Below are positions 33,640 through 45,252 of a stretch of DNA of 64,000 bases, one piece after another. The translations under genes and the position numbers were made by a program. The notes under the pieces are model-generated. The model was not told the origin of the DNA, ran no database searches, and saw nothing but the letters and a program-made list of their open reading frames with translations. How positions within the stretch are numbered: the stretch's first letter is position 1; each line of letters starts with the position of its first letter. This DNA comes from Cepaea nemoralis (taxonomy: Eukaryota; Mollusca; Gastropoda; Stylommatophora; Helicidae). The stretch is taken from contig JACEFZ010018363.1 of NCBI GenBank assembly GCA_014155875.1, forward strand, positions 114,501 through 178,500, written 5' to 3'.

Positions 33640-35085
33640 TTCTCATTCATTCATTCATTTGCATGTCCTTTACAGAACCTCGCTCCCATAACAACCTTCC
33701 GGAAAACTTCTCGGTCATAAACAAGATGACCGGGGTCAGATGCACCCATCTGGAGATCATCCGCCACATCCTGCACCCATCTTCTCTTTTACCTTCCCGT
33801 GTCGCTCTTCCTAAGCATATACCCCTCCATTATTGTTGTCTGCAAACTTTCATGACGCTATACGTGACCAAAATATTTCAGTTTTCTTTGTTTTATCGAA
33901 TTTACTAGCCAACTTTCTTCAATATACAGCTCTTGAATTATACATTTGTTTTGTTTTTTAAATCCAAGATATTCTTACAACCCGTCCGTAACATTTATAT
34001 TCAAAGGCATTTATGTGCTGTTCAGCATGTTTAGTAAGTGCCCAGGTCTCACGGGCGTATGTTGCAATGGGGAAGATGCATGTTCTAAAAAATCTAATTG
34101 TTGGTAGTTCTATTTGTCCCATTGCATAATTTATTCAATTGTTTCAGTCTTTGAAGAGCAATGTATATTCGTCTTTTAATTTATTTCATTGTGTCACCAT
34201 TGTTTATAATCAATGACCAAAGATATTCTCCATAGTAGTTTTATCTGCATGCATTATCTTTGTCTTTGTTATGTTAAGATATAAGTTGTTGTTCTTTTCA
34301 CTTTTCCGCTGGTTTGAGGTTATTAGGTTTTCTATACCATTCTGTGATGTGAATAGTAATACTGTATCATCAACATATCGAATCTCTGATATCTCGTGAC
34401 CACCGATATTTAGGGCATCATATTGCTCCCTGGTTATATAATTTCTCATTGTATTTTCGGCTTACAGGTTAAACAAATAGGGGACAGCACACAACCCTGA
34501 CGGACTCCTTGCTAGATGTCAACCATCCTGGTGTCTCGCCATCTATTCTAACCGCCGCTTGTTGGTCTAGATCAGTGGTTCTCAACCGGTGGGGAATTTT
34601 TTTGTTACCGGGGGGGGGGGGAGAGAGAGAATTAAGATGATTTCAAGATCGCATTAATACAAGAACCGATTACATGATATTGTTTTTGCCTCCATACTTT
34701 ACGGTTCTGTACTTCTCGCCCTTCTGAAATTCATCTTATAAGGTAAGTAGACCAGCAAATCACGTTTTATATAGACGTCTAGACTTGTTCTGGTATATGT
34801 TATTAAATTTAGCTTCCATTTTTACGTATATTGTGTAGGGGGGATTTATAGGGAGGAATTATGAACTGGGGGGAGGGGACGGATGACATTCTGAACATTT
34901 GGTAAAGTGGTGCAATGGCCAAAATTGTTAAGAACCACTGGTCTAGATAGAGAATGTTTATGAGTTGTACTACATGTGATGGAAAGCCCACATTCCCAAA
35001 GTTTCTGATGTTGTACACAGCCAAATGCCTTTGAATAATCCACAAAACATAAGAATAGGTTTACATTAAAGTATCTGCCCTTCTT
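33640..35085 (-). pseudogene. RTE LINE, 5'-truncated, interrupted by an hAT MITE
   Basis: Read 35,085 to 33,640: FNVNLFLCFVDYSKAFGCVQ, GFPSHVVQLINILYLD, then (after the MITE) QQAAVRIDGETPGWLTSSK, ALNIGGHEISEIRYVDDTVL (the catalytic box is Y-V-D-D, not Y-A-D-D), and the decayed C-terminus near 33,700-33,900 with the ATTCATTC tail at 33,640. Several frameshifts. The two halves join exactly when the MITE and one copy of its 8-bp duplication are removed. Confidence 0.8.
34573..34940. mobile_element. hAT MITE copy 2, TSD GTCTAGAT, inside RTE
   Basis: Starts CAGTGGTTCTCAACCGG and ends TTAAGAACCACTG. The perfect 8-bp duplication GTCTAGAT lies at 34,565-34,572 and 34,941-34,948, within the RTE codons for L-D-Q. 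A G run lies near 34,609-34,620 and a G-rich block at 34,837-34,885. Internally homologous to 60,924-61,376. Confidence 0.95.
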
Positions 35086-35179
35086 CGGCAAAACTAAAAC
35101 TATAACTAAACTAAATAAATTTAGAGTAGGAACATGGAATGTTAGGACATTAAATGAGCTAGGAACTTTAGACAATGTT

Positions 35180-38031
35180 CTAAGATTGATTGATTGATTG
35201 ATTGATTAAGGAACCGACATCACAGCATTCGGGACATTCCCATAAGCGCTCCGTCTCCATCCTCAGCAGCCAGCGAAGAGTTCCAACACTAATAGTTCCA
35301 GTAGCAATCTGATTATATGTCCGTCTCGCCTTTCCTCCGAGCGCCGAGCGTCGGCCAGATCCCCTCGTCACACCTCGTTGTCTCATTCTTACCAGACCAT
35401 GGTGCTCCATCTGCTCCTCCGAGGTGTACACGTGCTCCCACAAGGCCGCAACCACGTCTGCCTTGTCATGCATCAATACTCCACCAAATTTTGCCGAGCC
35501 AGCCAATCTGTCCGCCTGTTCATTCCCCAGCACACCGGCATGCCCAGGAGAAAAGATCCAGGTGATGCTTACTACCCGTGACCTCTGAAGCGAAGCAAGC
35601 CACTCCGCACGAAGCCTACCTGTTCTCACCCTTCTCAGCATGCTTTCTGAGTCAGTTACAATCACAATGTGTGTATGTATCGTGTTTTCTATCCAGCGGA
35701 AAGCTGCACTGACCGCCTCCACCTCCATTCTTAAGCTAGATGTAGTGTTATCATACGCCAGGCTCTCCTGCACCAAACGCCGACCATTAGTTTTTGCCAA
35801 GAACCCCCAGGCACTTCTCCTACCTCTCAACACTGACCCATCCGTGTAGATAATCACATCACCCGGGCGAGAATTTTCCTGAATTAGTTGCTGAATTTCC
35901 ACTTCCGTGGCCCCTGCTGGCCACTCCCTGCACTCCCGGCTCAATGTTATTACAACTCTGCACAAGTCTGACTGCACGGCTGGCACTCTGACCCACTCCT
36001 CTCCTCGCCTGATGTTCTCCAAGGGGCACACCTGTCTGATCGTATCCTCCGCCTGAGCCATCCATGATTTCCCTCTTATCAGTCTCTGACCCTTAACTAC
36101 GTCCAGCGCCTCATGCAACGGGTGATCTGTGTCTGCAGCTACTCTGAGGTATGCCTTCGCTTGCATCACCTTGTGCCTACTAGCAACAGTAGGAAGACCA
36201 AGGATGTAACGCATACACACTACTGGAGTGTCTCTGGTGCATCCCAGAATGACCCGCATCGCTTCATTCTGTATGCGCTCTAATTTCACCAGCTGACTCT
36301 TTGAGACAGTGAGCATTCCTAGTCCATAATCAATCACTGAGAGGATCAAGTGCTGGTATAGTGTGAAGAGCATTCTCTGCTCTGTGTCCATTGCAGCCAT
36401 AGTTTTAAGTGCATTGAGTCCCTTTTGAGATCTTGTCACAACCGTCTCCACATGGTCCTTGAAGGACAGACTCCTGTCAAATGTGATTCCCAGATACTTC
36501 AGTTTGTTCTCTCTGTTGACGCTTCTACCATCTATCGTGAGGCTTGGGGTATCATCTCTCACAATCCTATTGTCCAGAGAGCACCACAACACCGCCGCCT
36601 TTTCCGGGTTGATGACAGCACTCATTTCAGTGCACCAGTCAATCACTTTGTCCACTGTCACCTGTAGCTCCTGGGCTGTTTGATCCCTATTTCTCCCCTG
36701 CCTGTATGCAAGAATATCATCTGCAAATGTTAGAATCCTTCCAACCCCTGGTGCTTCTAGGTATGCAATCTTGCTCGTATACACATTAAAGAGCACCGGT
36801 GAGATTGCAGATCCCTGTGGCAGTCCCGGGGTTAAAATATGTGGCTCTGAGGTCCATGCGCCTAGACGGAGAGCAACTTGACGAGAATGCAGGACGGCTG
36901 CTATCCAGTTCACCAACCAGGGATTGACCCCCTTCTCCATAAGTGCGGTCATCAAAATATCATAGCGAACTCTATTGTACGCATCTTCGAGATCAAGCGC
37001 TGCCGCCATCGTTTCCTGTCTACTCTGGAACCCCTCATAAACGTCAAAAGCAAAGGTGGCCGCATTTGACCAGGTATCTTTTCCTGGCCTGTAGCTCCCC
37101 AGGCCTCCTGGAAGAAGCTTTCCCCTTTCCAAAAATCCTGCAGCTTAACAGCGACTATCTTCTCTAAAACCTTCCCAAATGTATTTTGAAGGGTGATGAT
37201 CCTAAAGCCGGCAAGCTTTGAATGATCCTTGTATGGTTTTGGGAGAGGGATGAGATAGCTATGCAGCCAATCCTGCGGTACTGACGCCGTCCTAATGCTC
37301 TGATTAAAGCAGCCGGCCATCTCTTTCAGGTCTACATCGCTCAAAGTCTTCACGTGGCCATACCTGACACTGTCAGGCCCTGGTGCCGTGTCTTTTGCCT
37401 TCTGCAAAATATGTTTAACATCTTCAAACAGTGTGATGTCTTCGTAAGGCATATTCTCTATTGTGCCAGATAATTCCACTCTAACTGCATCCCTGGTATC
37501 CGCATCACTATGATTGGTCTGCTCTAAAAATCTCTGGAGAAACGCCTCCCCTTTCTCCTTGTCTGTTATCAAGCGTACCCCATCCTCTTTATAAATTGTT
37601 CCCACTGTCATAGGCCGATCTTTTCTTTGCATTTGTCTGTACAGTTTCCAGAATTTATGCAGTGTTTTATCACCTCCAATCTCCTTCATAAAACATTCCC
37701 ATTTTACTTTCTTGGCCTCTGCAGCACATCGCTTGAAAGCCTCCACCTTGTCTCTCTTGTCATTTTCCGCTATGTCCACTTCCTCTCGTGAGCTTAGGGG
37801 TGTCTGTCGCAATTTCCTTAGCTGCTTCACTACAGCTCTCTTTGCTTTCCACGCATTGTCTACTTCTGGGGACCAACATGGGGGATGCAAAAAAGGAGTT
37901 TTAACAGTCCTGTTGCATGTCCCATGTCTGAGGCGTCCAAGAAGGCTGTCGCTCCGCTCATACCGAAAGGTCTTGCGCGCTCTCCCAGCCTTAACTTTCC
38001 TGGACTTAGAGATCAGGACTGAGCATGGCAT
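35180..38031 (-). pseudogene. LINE-H RT plus RNase H, nearly intact
   Basis: Frame 38,031-37,135 holds the endonuclease end (SDHMPCSVLISKSRK) and first RT blocks (KAKDTAPGPDSVRYGHVKTL, FRIITLQNTFGKVLEKIVAV). One frameshift near 37,125 leads into 37,132-35,180 (650 codons): ALDLEDAYNRVRYD, LPQGSAISPVLFNVYTSKI, LTFADDILAYR (catalytic box), LKYLGITFDRSLSFKDHVET, QNEAMRVILGCTRD, RNase H with IIYTDGSVLRGRRSAWGFLA, MEVEAVSAAFRWIE, VTDSESMLRRVR, FSPGHAGVLGNEQADRLAGS, and a CPECCDVGSLIN end. The last residues read into the simple-repeat tail. Apart from the single frameshift I see no break: the youngest-looking LINE here. Confidence 0.9.
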
Positions 38032-38046
38032 GTGATCACTCCTAAG
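35185..38046 (-). mobile_element. LINE-H insertion, (AATC)n tail, 10-bp TSD
   Basis: A 2,862-bp minus-strand insertion flanked by ATGTTCTAAG at 35,175-35,184 and 38,047-38,056. It ends in five TCAA units (35,185-35,206) and begins inside the endonuclease (LRSDHMPC), so it is 5'-truncated. The LINE-A2 sequence continues directly from one flank to the other. Confidence 0.9.
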
Positions 38047-38513
38047 ATGTTCTAAGAGAAATGGAAAACATTAAATTGAATATACTAGGCATAAGTGAGA
38101 TGAAATGGAAGGGATCTGGCAAAATTATAACCGACAAACACACACTAATTTATTCTGGAGAAGACACACATGTAAAAGGTGTAGGAATAATATTTTGATG
38201 AAATAACAGCCAAATCTATGAATGGATACCGGTGTATTTCAGATATAGTTATAATGGTCAAAATCAAAGGCAAACCAATAGACATAAATATTATACAAGT
38301 ATATGCACCAACCACAAGCAGTAGTGATGAAGAAATCCAAAACTTTTACGATGAAGTATAAATGGCAATAGCTCAAATTGGATCACAAGAAATAAAAATA
38401 ATACTGTGAGATTTTAATGCAAATGTAGGAAAGGGAAAACTAGAGGTTATAGTTGGGAATTACGGATTATGTACAAGAAATGAAAGAGGAGAGAAGATAA
38501 TAGAATGGGCAAA

Positions 38514-38656
38514 CCCGGGAAGGTTAACCCGGTCAACAAATGCCCGCAGAAGTCGGATGTGTCGGCCTAACGGCGCAAGAACGCAGCTCTGCTGTAAACA
38601 GGCACAACGCAATCACATCCGAAAAAAAAACTCCGGATGAACGAAGAAGAAGAAGA
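38514..38656 (+). mobile_element. SINE-N, 143 bp, (GAA)n tail, 12-bp TSD
   Basis: Flanked by AGAATGGGCAAA at 38,502-38,513 and 38,657-38,668 inside LINE-A2. It starts CCCGGGAAGGTTAACCCGGT, has a GC-rich body with an A9 run, and ends in GAA units. No clear tRNA A/B boxes. I know of no family it belongs to and saw no second copy in the window. Confidence 0.85.
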
Positions 38657-40676
38657 AGAATGGGCAAATATTAATGATATGATAATTGGAAACACATGAT
38701 TTAAACAACATAAAAGACGACTATACACATGGAAAAGCTCTGCAAGCAATACGCAACCAAATTGACTACATACTTATTAATAAACGGTTTAGAATTGCAT
38801 TAATTAATGTAAAGACAATGCCTGGTGCTGACTGTAATAGTGATCATGTACCACTATGTGGAAACATAAAAGTAAGATTAAAGAGAGGGGGAAAAATGGT
38901 TAAGAACTTGAGACTTAATAAAGAGTTTCTGAAAGTAGATAAAGAAATGTAAGAACAATACAGAGTGACTGTGAAAAATAGGTGCAATGCAATAGCTAAA
39001 ATACAGAGTATAAATGAACAATGGGAAATGTTAAGGGACTCCATTCATCAAACTAGCAAAGAAATATTACCGGAGAGAAGCCAAAAATCTAAGAAAATAT
39101 GGATGAATGAAGAAATCCTAATGCTGATGGACAAAAGGAAACAGAATAAAAATAACAAAAAAAGAGTATGCTAAGATAAATAAAGAAATAAGAGATAAAT
39201 GTGTGAAGGCAAAAGAAAGTTGGTTAAATGAGCAATGCAAACATATTGAATTAAATTCCATTAAAGATACAAAAAATATGCACAGACAAATTGGTGAGCT
39301 CATGGGAAGAAAAATAAGAATAAATACAGAGTGTTTGAAATCAAAAACAGGAAATATATTATTGGAGGAAGGTGCTATAATGAAGAGGTGGAATGAGTAT
39401 ATAAGAGAATTATATAATGGAGAAAGGGAAGAATTAACAAAAGAAAGTAACTTAAAAGACCCATCGATTCTAAAAGAAGAAGTCGCTGACGCTATAAAAC
39501 ATATGAAGAAAGGAAAAAACAGCAGGGCCAGATGAAATCACAATAGAAGAATTAGAAGTATTTGGAGAATTCGGAGTAGATATATTAACCAATATGCTGA
39601 ATCATATTTACAGCAGTGGCTATTTACCCAGTGATATTCTTAAATCTGTATTTATAGCTATATCAAAAAGACCAGGAGCAATTGAATGTGAAGATTTTCG
39701 TACAATTAAGCTCGAAAACCATATCACTGAGCTTCTACTCAGAATCATAATGAGAAGAACCAGAAAGAAACAAAATGGAAATTATTGAAGAACAGTATGG
39801 ATTTGTGGAGGGAAATGGCACAAACAATGCAATATATACATTACGGACACTAATAGAAAGGTCAATAGAGAAATAGAGAAACAGAAAGACATATATTTGT
39901 GCTTCATAGATTATACTATAGCATTTCATAAAGTAAAACATGATGAAATGATTAAAATATTGGAAGATATCAACATTGATGGGAAAGATTTAGGAATAAT
40001 AAGGAATATGTACTGGAACCAAGTAGCAGCAATTAAACTGGGAAATAAAGAGGAACATTATGCAAAACGCAGGGCGTACGACAGGGATGTATTTTGTCAC
40101 CAGATCTCTACTCCCTATATAGCGAAGTAATAATGAGAGAGATCAAAGAGACGCCAGGAATACTAGTTGGAGGTTATAATATAAATAAAATACGCTATGC
40201 AGATGACACAGTATAGGTGGCGGATCAACAGACCTACAACAATTGCTCGACATTGTAGTAACAGAGAGTGCTAGGAAAGGACTCTCCTTGAATTTCAAGA
40301 AAACAGTAACAATGGTGATATCAAACAAAATGGTGACACCAAAATGTGAAATAGAAATAGAAGGGAAAATTCTTAACCAAGTAGATAATTTTAAATACCT
40401 AGGGGCATTTATAACATGAGATGGAAGATGTACAACAGAGATTAGGAACAAAATAGGGCAAGCAAAAGCCGCATTTCAGAAAATGAAAAGTATCTTATGC
40501 AATAAGTTGCTATCACTGAATGTAAGAAAGAGAGTGCTGAAATACTACGTAGAGCCAGTTTTGCTGTTTGTCAGTGAATCTTGATATGTAAATGAACAAA
40601 TTCAGAAGAAATTAGAAGCAACAGAGATGTGGTTCCTGAGACGAATGTTGCGAATTCCTTGGACTGCCAGAGTGAC

Positions 40677-42639
40677 TGTCGTGAGTTATCCCTTCTTGCT
40701 TTAGTGTCTTGAGAGATATTACTTCTATAGTGTCGTCCCTAGAGTGAGGGGAATCGACACCCACATTTTTTCCCAGTTTCAATATCACTATTCTGTAGAT
40801 ATCTACCAGACTCCGTCCACAACACTCCCTCAGCCCAAGGACACCTTCTTCTCACTCTTGCTCACCCCTGGATCATGCCCCCTCTCATTCCTCCCCAACA
40901 CAACATACTCCACAACTCTAGCTTTACAAAGAAATACAAAATAATTTATTAAGCAAAGAGTATGTGTGTGAGAAGTGTGTGTGTGGGTAATGTGTAGAAT
41001 GTATGTCGAATTCTAGTGTGTCTATAGATTCAAAGCAGCAGATCAGGAGCCAAGTCAGATTATCATCACAGCAAGGGTACGCCACAGCATGATAACTTAG
41101 TACGTGTACATCTCACCCGGTGATGCGTCTCTTCTTCCAGACGTTGACTTTCTCCGAGATCCACTGGGTCGACTAGATGCATGATCCACCAAGAATGGTT
41201 ATTGTATAATCCCCAATAATGGATCTGTCACTCACTATAACGACTAAGGTCCCTATAACTCAAATAAGTACGGATCACTGTACAGAGAAACTAGGTTTCA
41301 ATGTCACCGGTCTCACATTTGTTCTAATCCATGTTCATAGATTGTCCCATACAAACTGTAAAGTACTTCTTCACTGCACTAAAGTATTCCACGAGAACTT
41401 CATGTTCAAGATTCTTCTCTAGACTAACTTATTCCACGAGAACTTCATGTAAAAATGTCTTTCTCTAGACTCTATTGTTCAGTGATATGTGGTGAAGAAA
41501 AGAGTATCACCCACCCTGGGTAAATCCCTCTTGTAAATTAATCGTTTAATGTCTTACTCCACTGAACCAGTTTCGTATGGACCCTCTGGATCCTAGGCCT
41601 AGCATAAACAGTGCTGATTTTAATTTCTTTTTGGTATTTATTCCTCTTATAAAATAAGGTGAATGTTAGTTGGACGTTCTTCTTAAGGCGAGTTGACCAC
41701 CATCAAACTCAGTGTAGAGCTTCCTCATAGACGTAGGGGAGAACCTGTTAGAAAAAGAGACCACATCTGGTGAAGGCCGCCTGATACTAATCCCTACTAG
41801 CTGAATGTAGGCCGACTGCCTTGCTCAGATAGTTATCAGTGAACTAACCTCTGTCAAGGATCAGAGTGGCTCATCCCTTAATTATGAATCAGGTCAAGAC
41901 AAGGAAAGATCAATAACGGAGTGCAGAACCCCAGTGGGCAACCCTCTGAAAGATCCCACCATAGGACACTTTCCCCACCTCCCAACCAATTCCTAATCTC
42001 TCCAAATATCACCCTGCTACACTATTCACACTAGAAGAACTATTTTACATCTCACACTAGTTAGTTTAACACTGCGACTGTCTATTGTCGCCGTCACTGT
42101 TTTAATACTTGACTATAAAGCAACCACTACGTTAAAGTTAAAGACTTCACTATCATTTTACTATTCTACATTATTAACATTTAAATGCTAAGTGTAGATA
42201 CCCTATTATTTCCTAGCTCACAGTCCGAATTCAATCTCCAAAATGCCATGAAGGACACATGTTTTATTCTCAATTCTGATATTAAACATGCGGGATTCTT
42301 TTCACTACGAGCACCGAGCACTTGAGCCTAGGTTAACTGTATTGTTCACTCGCGACAACAAGCTTGTTTTTATATATTCTGGGATTGACCTCGTGACGTC
42401 ATTCTCCTGTCAACAACAGGTGGCAACCAAAACATGGCGGCGTTTTCTCCTTTTATCTTGAGTCTGCTTTAAGGCAACGAGGAAACTCTTTTTTCCCGTG
42501 TCTCCGCGGAATCATGATAGACCAGCGGCGCTTTTGATGTGACGGGAATGTGGCCTCTAGTTGCAAACAATTTGTAAGTTCGAATATAGCCTGTTTCTGT
42601 TGTTTTATCATCTATCGGGATTATCGTGGTTTCATGACA
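40677..42639 (-). mobile_element. solo LTR, about 1.96 kb, 5-bp TSD GTGAC
   Basis: Starts TGTCGTGAG and ends TTTCATGACA (TG...CA, 8-bp inverted ends with one mismatch), flanked by GTGAC at 40,672-40,676 and 42,640-42,644. The LINE-A2 reading frame resumes across it (ARVT | VTNND). No gag or pol frame, so an LTR left by recombination, or another non-coding TG...CA element. Minus orientation is suggested by TATATAAAA at about 42,367-42,375 and AATAAA near 42,262 and 40,945. ATTCCACGAGAACTTCATG is duplicated inside (41,391 and 41,427). Confidence 0.75.
42367..42401 (-). promoter_or_regulatory. TATA box with upstream palindromic CRE in the LTR
   Basis: On the minus strand a perfect TGACGTCA (42,394-42,401) precedes TATATAAAA by about 20 bp. 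A CRE/ATF site beside a TATA box is a typical pol II core promoter layout, as expected at a U3/R boundary. Activity is inferred only. Confidence 0.45.
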
Positions 42640-42763
42640 GTGACTAACAACGACTGCCTGAGACAGGCTAATGAAACTACAAGAAATAAATGGGGAGAAC
42701 CGTTGAGGCCACTAACACGATTACATAAATAGACACACGCATAGTATTATTTGGCGCTCACAG

Positions 42764-43050
42764 TAGAAGAAGAAGAAGAAGAAGAAGAAGAAGAAGAAGA
42801 AGAAGAAGAAGAAGAAGAAGAAGAAGAAGAAGAAGAAGAAGAAGAAGAAGAAGAAGAAGAAGAAGAAGAAGAAGAAGAAGAAGAAGAAGAAGAAGAAGAT
42901 GAAGAAGAAGAAGAAGAAGAAGAAGAAGAAGAAGAAGAAGAAGAAGAAGAAGAAGAAGAAGAAGAAGAAGAAGAAGAAGAAGAAGAAGAAGAAGAAGAAG
43001 AAGAAGAAGAAGAAGAAGAAGAAGAAGAAGAAGAAGAAGAAGAAGAAGAA
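42764..43050. repeat. (GAA)n array, about 95 units
   Basis: About 287 bp of GAA with one GAT at 42,898-42,900. All Glu, Leu, Phe and Ser open frames across it are artefacts. Confidence 0.97.
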
Positions 43051-43340
43051 AATATAGATTGGAAGACGCACTAGACATTTCTTTAGATTTCTTTAGCGTA
43101 ATTTGCCAGACAAATGGAAAACCCTAGAGCCAACTAAACTGTTCTACCAACCTGGAAGGAACAACACACTGAAGCTTAATATAGATCCCAGTGACTACTT
43201 GGAGCAGGAATCCATAACCCACAGGTCAATACAAGGAAGTTCAGACCAATTTTTCTGTTTCAGATTTACTACCACAGATAATCCGCAGGAAAATTACCTG
43301 AGAAATTGGACAATAGTCTGTAGTATTGGTTATATATGGG
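43051..43340. other. no gene recognised
   Basis: An 83-codon open frame (43,103-43,354) has no motif I recognise. It may be decayed LINE sequence. Confidence 0.35.
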
Positions 43341-43344
43341 GAGG

Positions 43345-43480
43345 GGAGTTTTAAATCAAATCAAATCAAATCAAATCAAATTTATTTTAAAAGGGAAAGG
43401 GTAACAAATTGGGCACGCAGGCCCGTCTTACACTCGGCCCTTCCAATCACTCGTCTTTCGTTCATCAAGAGGATTATACA
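43345..43480 (-). mobile_element. CR1-like LINE 3' UTR module with (ATTTG)n tail
   Basis: GGGCACGCAGGCCCGTCTTA and TTTATTTTAAAAGGGAAAGG match the 3' UTR module at 18.66-18.79 kb. The tail here is a pentanucleotide array (AAATC on the plus strand, 43,352-43,381). Confidence 0.65.
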
Positions 43481-43932
43481 TTTACATAGGATTTCACTGA
43501 TGGAGATATATAATTAAGTGTAGAGATCTTGATGTAAATAAACTTCTGTTTTTTGTTCATGAAGATGTATTGAATTGAATATTGCTTTAAAATATTACTG
43601 TTCATTACTAACTGTATCAGTATATATATATAAAAGAGAATCTCCGTCTGTCTGTCTGTCTGTATGTCCTTTATGCGTTCGCGAACGGTCCATCCGATTG
43701 AGATGAAATTTTCTACACGTCTTCTAATCATTCCCGTGCTGCCAACTGTCATAGTTTTTTTAGTGTACAAACATATTTTCTTATTATTATTTAATATTTA
43801 ATTTACATTATAATGTATATATAGCGAGGGGACATAACTTCTAATAGAATTGCTATATATGTAAAATTGTTGCATATTTCTCAAATAGGTGGACCTTTTC
43901 GCTGCAGTTATCTACAGGCATATGCGTTATAA

Positions 43933-44872
43933 TCCTCCTCCCCTCTCCTCCTCCTCCTCTCACCTCCTCCCTCCTCCTCCTCCTCCTCCATCCTCCCTCC
44001 CTCTTCCTCCTCCTCCTCCTCCTCCCTCTCTCCTCCTCCTCCTCCTCCTCCTCCTCCTTCGACTCCTCCGTCCTCCCTCATCCTCCTCCTCCCTCCCTCT
44101 CCTCCTCCTCCGTCACTCCTCCTATCCTCCTCCTCTCCTCCTCATACCGCCTCATCCTCCTCTCCTCCTCCTCATCCTCCCTCCTCCTCCTCCTCCTCCT
44201 CCTCCATCCCTCTCTCCTGCCTCCTCTCCTCTCCTCCTCCCTCCTCCTCCCTCTTCCTCCTCCCTCTCCTCCTCCCTCCTCCTCCTCCTCCTCCTCCTCC
44301 CTCCTCCCTCCTCCTCCCTTCCTCCTCTCTCCTCCTCCCTCCTCCTCCTCATCCTCCCTCCTCCTCCTTCTCTCTCCTCCTTCCCTCCTCCTCCTCCTCC
44401 TTACTCCGCCTCCTCCCTCCTCCTCTCTCCTCCTCCTCCTCCCCCTCCTCCCTCCTCTTCCTTCCCCTCCTCCTCCTCCCTCCATCTCTCTCCTCCTCCC
44501 TCCTTCTCCCTCCTCCTCCTCCCTCTTCCTCCTCCTCCTTCTCCCTCCTTCTCCCTCTTCCTCCTCCTCCTTCTCCCTCCTTCTCCCTCTTCCTCCTCCA
44601 TCCTCCTCCCTCCTCCCCCTCCTCCCTCCTCCTCGCTCTTCCTCCTCCTCCCTCCTCCTTCTCCCTCCTCCTCCCTCCTTCTCCTTCTCCCTCCTCATCC
44701 CTCATCCTCCTCCCTCCTCCTCCCGCCTCCTCTTTCTTCCTCCTCCTCCCTCCTCCTACCTCCTCCTTCCTCTCCCTCCTCTCTCCTCCTAATCTCTCCT
44801 CCTCCCTCCTACTACTCCCTCCTCCTCCTGTCTCCTCTCCTCCCTCCTTCTCCCTCCTCCTCCTCCCTCCGC
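43933..44872. repeat. polypyrimidine (CTC/TCC) tract, about 940 bp
   Basis: Almost pure C/T on the plus strand with scattered A or G, G/A on the other. Pro/Ser/Leu and Arg/Glu/Gly open frames (up to 330 codons) are artefacts. Confidence 0.95.
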
Positions 44873-45164
44873 CGAATATGAATTAAATGATATGCTCCCC
44901 ACCAGGGACTGGGCGAAGCCGGGCCGGGTCGTCTTTTTTGGGAACGGGAACGGGAGCAGGGGCCGAATATGAATTAAATAAGACGCTCCATTTACCCAAG
45001 TTAATTGTTGGGGGAAGATGTAAAGATCTTTCAAGTGCTCTTTCTAATAATAGACAGACAGACAGACAGTAGATAGTCGGGAACGGGAACGGGAGCTTAT
45101 ATGACTACTTATATGAATTAAATGAGATGCTCCCCACCAGGGGCTGGGCGAAGCCGGGCCGGGT

Positions 45165-45165
45165 C

Positions 45166-45250
<85 letters not shown>

Positions 45251-45252
45251 GT
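45165..45252. repeat. (GACA)n array
   Basis: About 22 GACA units within the tandem 3' ends of the Helitron-like element; shorter runs at 45,053 and 45,337. Confidence 0.95.

Larger units (their letters stand above)
35086..42740 (+). pseudogene. LINE-A2 host copy of a nested transposon stack
   Basis: LINE-A2 pieces lie at 35,086-35,184 (FRVGTWNVRTLNELG, start of the endonuclease), 38,057-38,513, 38,657-40,676 and 42,640-42,740. Motifs: MENIKLNILGISEMKW, NQIDYILINKRFRIALINVK, SDHVPLCGNIKVRL, EEQYGFVEGNGTNNAIYTLR, IDYTIAFHKVKHDE, YADDTV then a stop, FKYLGAFIT, EMWFLRRMLRIPWTARVT, and after the LTR VTNNDCLRQANETT. Many stops and frameshifts. Three elements with duplications interrupt it: LINE-H, SINE-N and a solo LTR. 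The frame is contiguous across each once they are removed. Confidence 0.8.

Noticed and set aside
43889..44881. 330-codon Pro/Ser/Leu-rich ORF and Arg/Glu/Gly ORFs on the other strand
   Set aside because: Polypyrimidine tract without stop codons; no coding signature.
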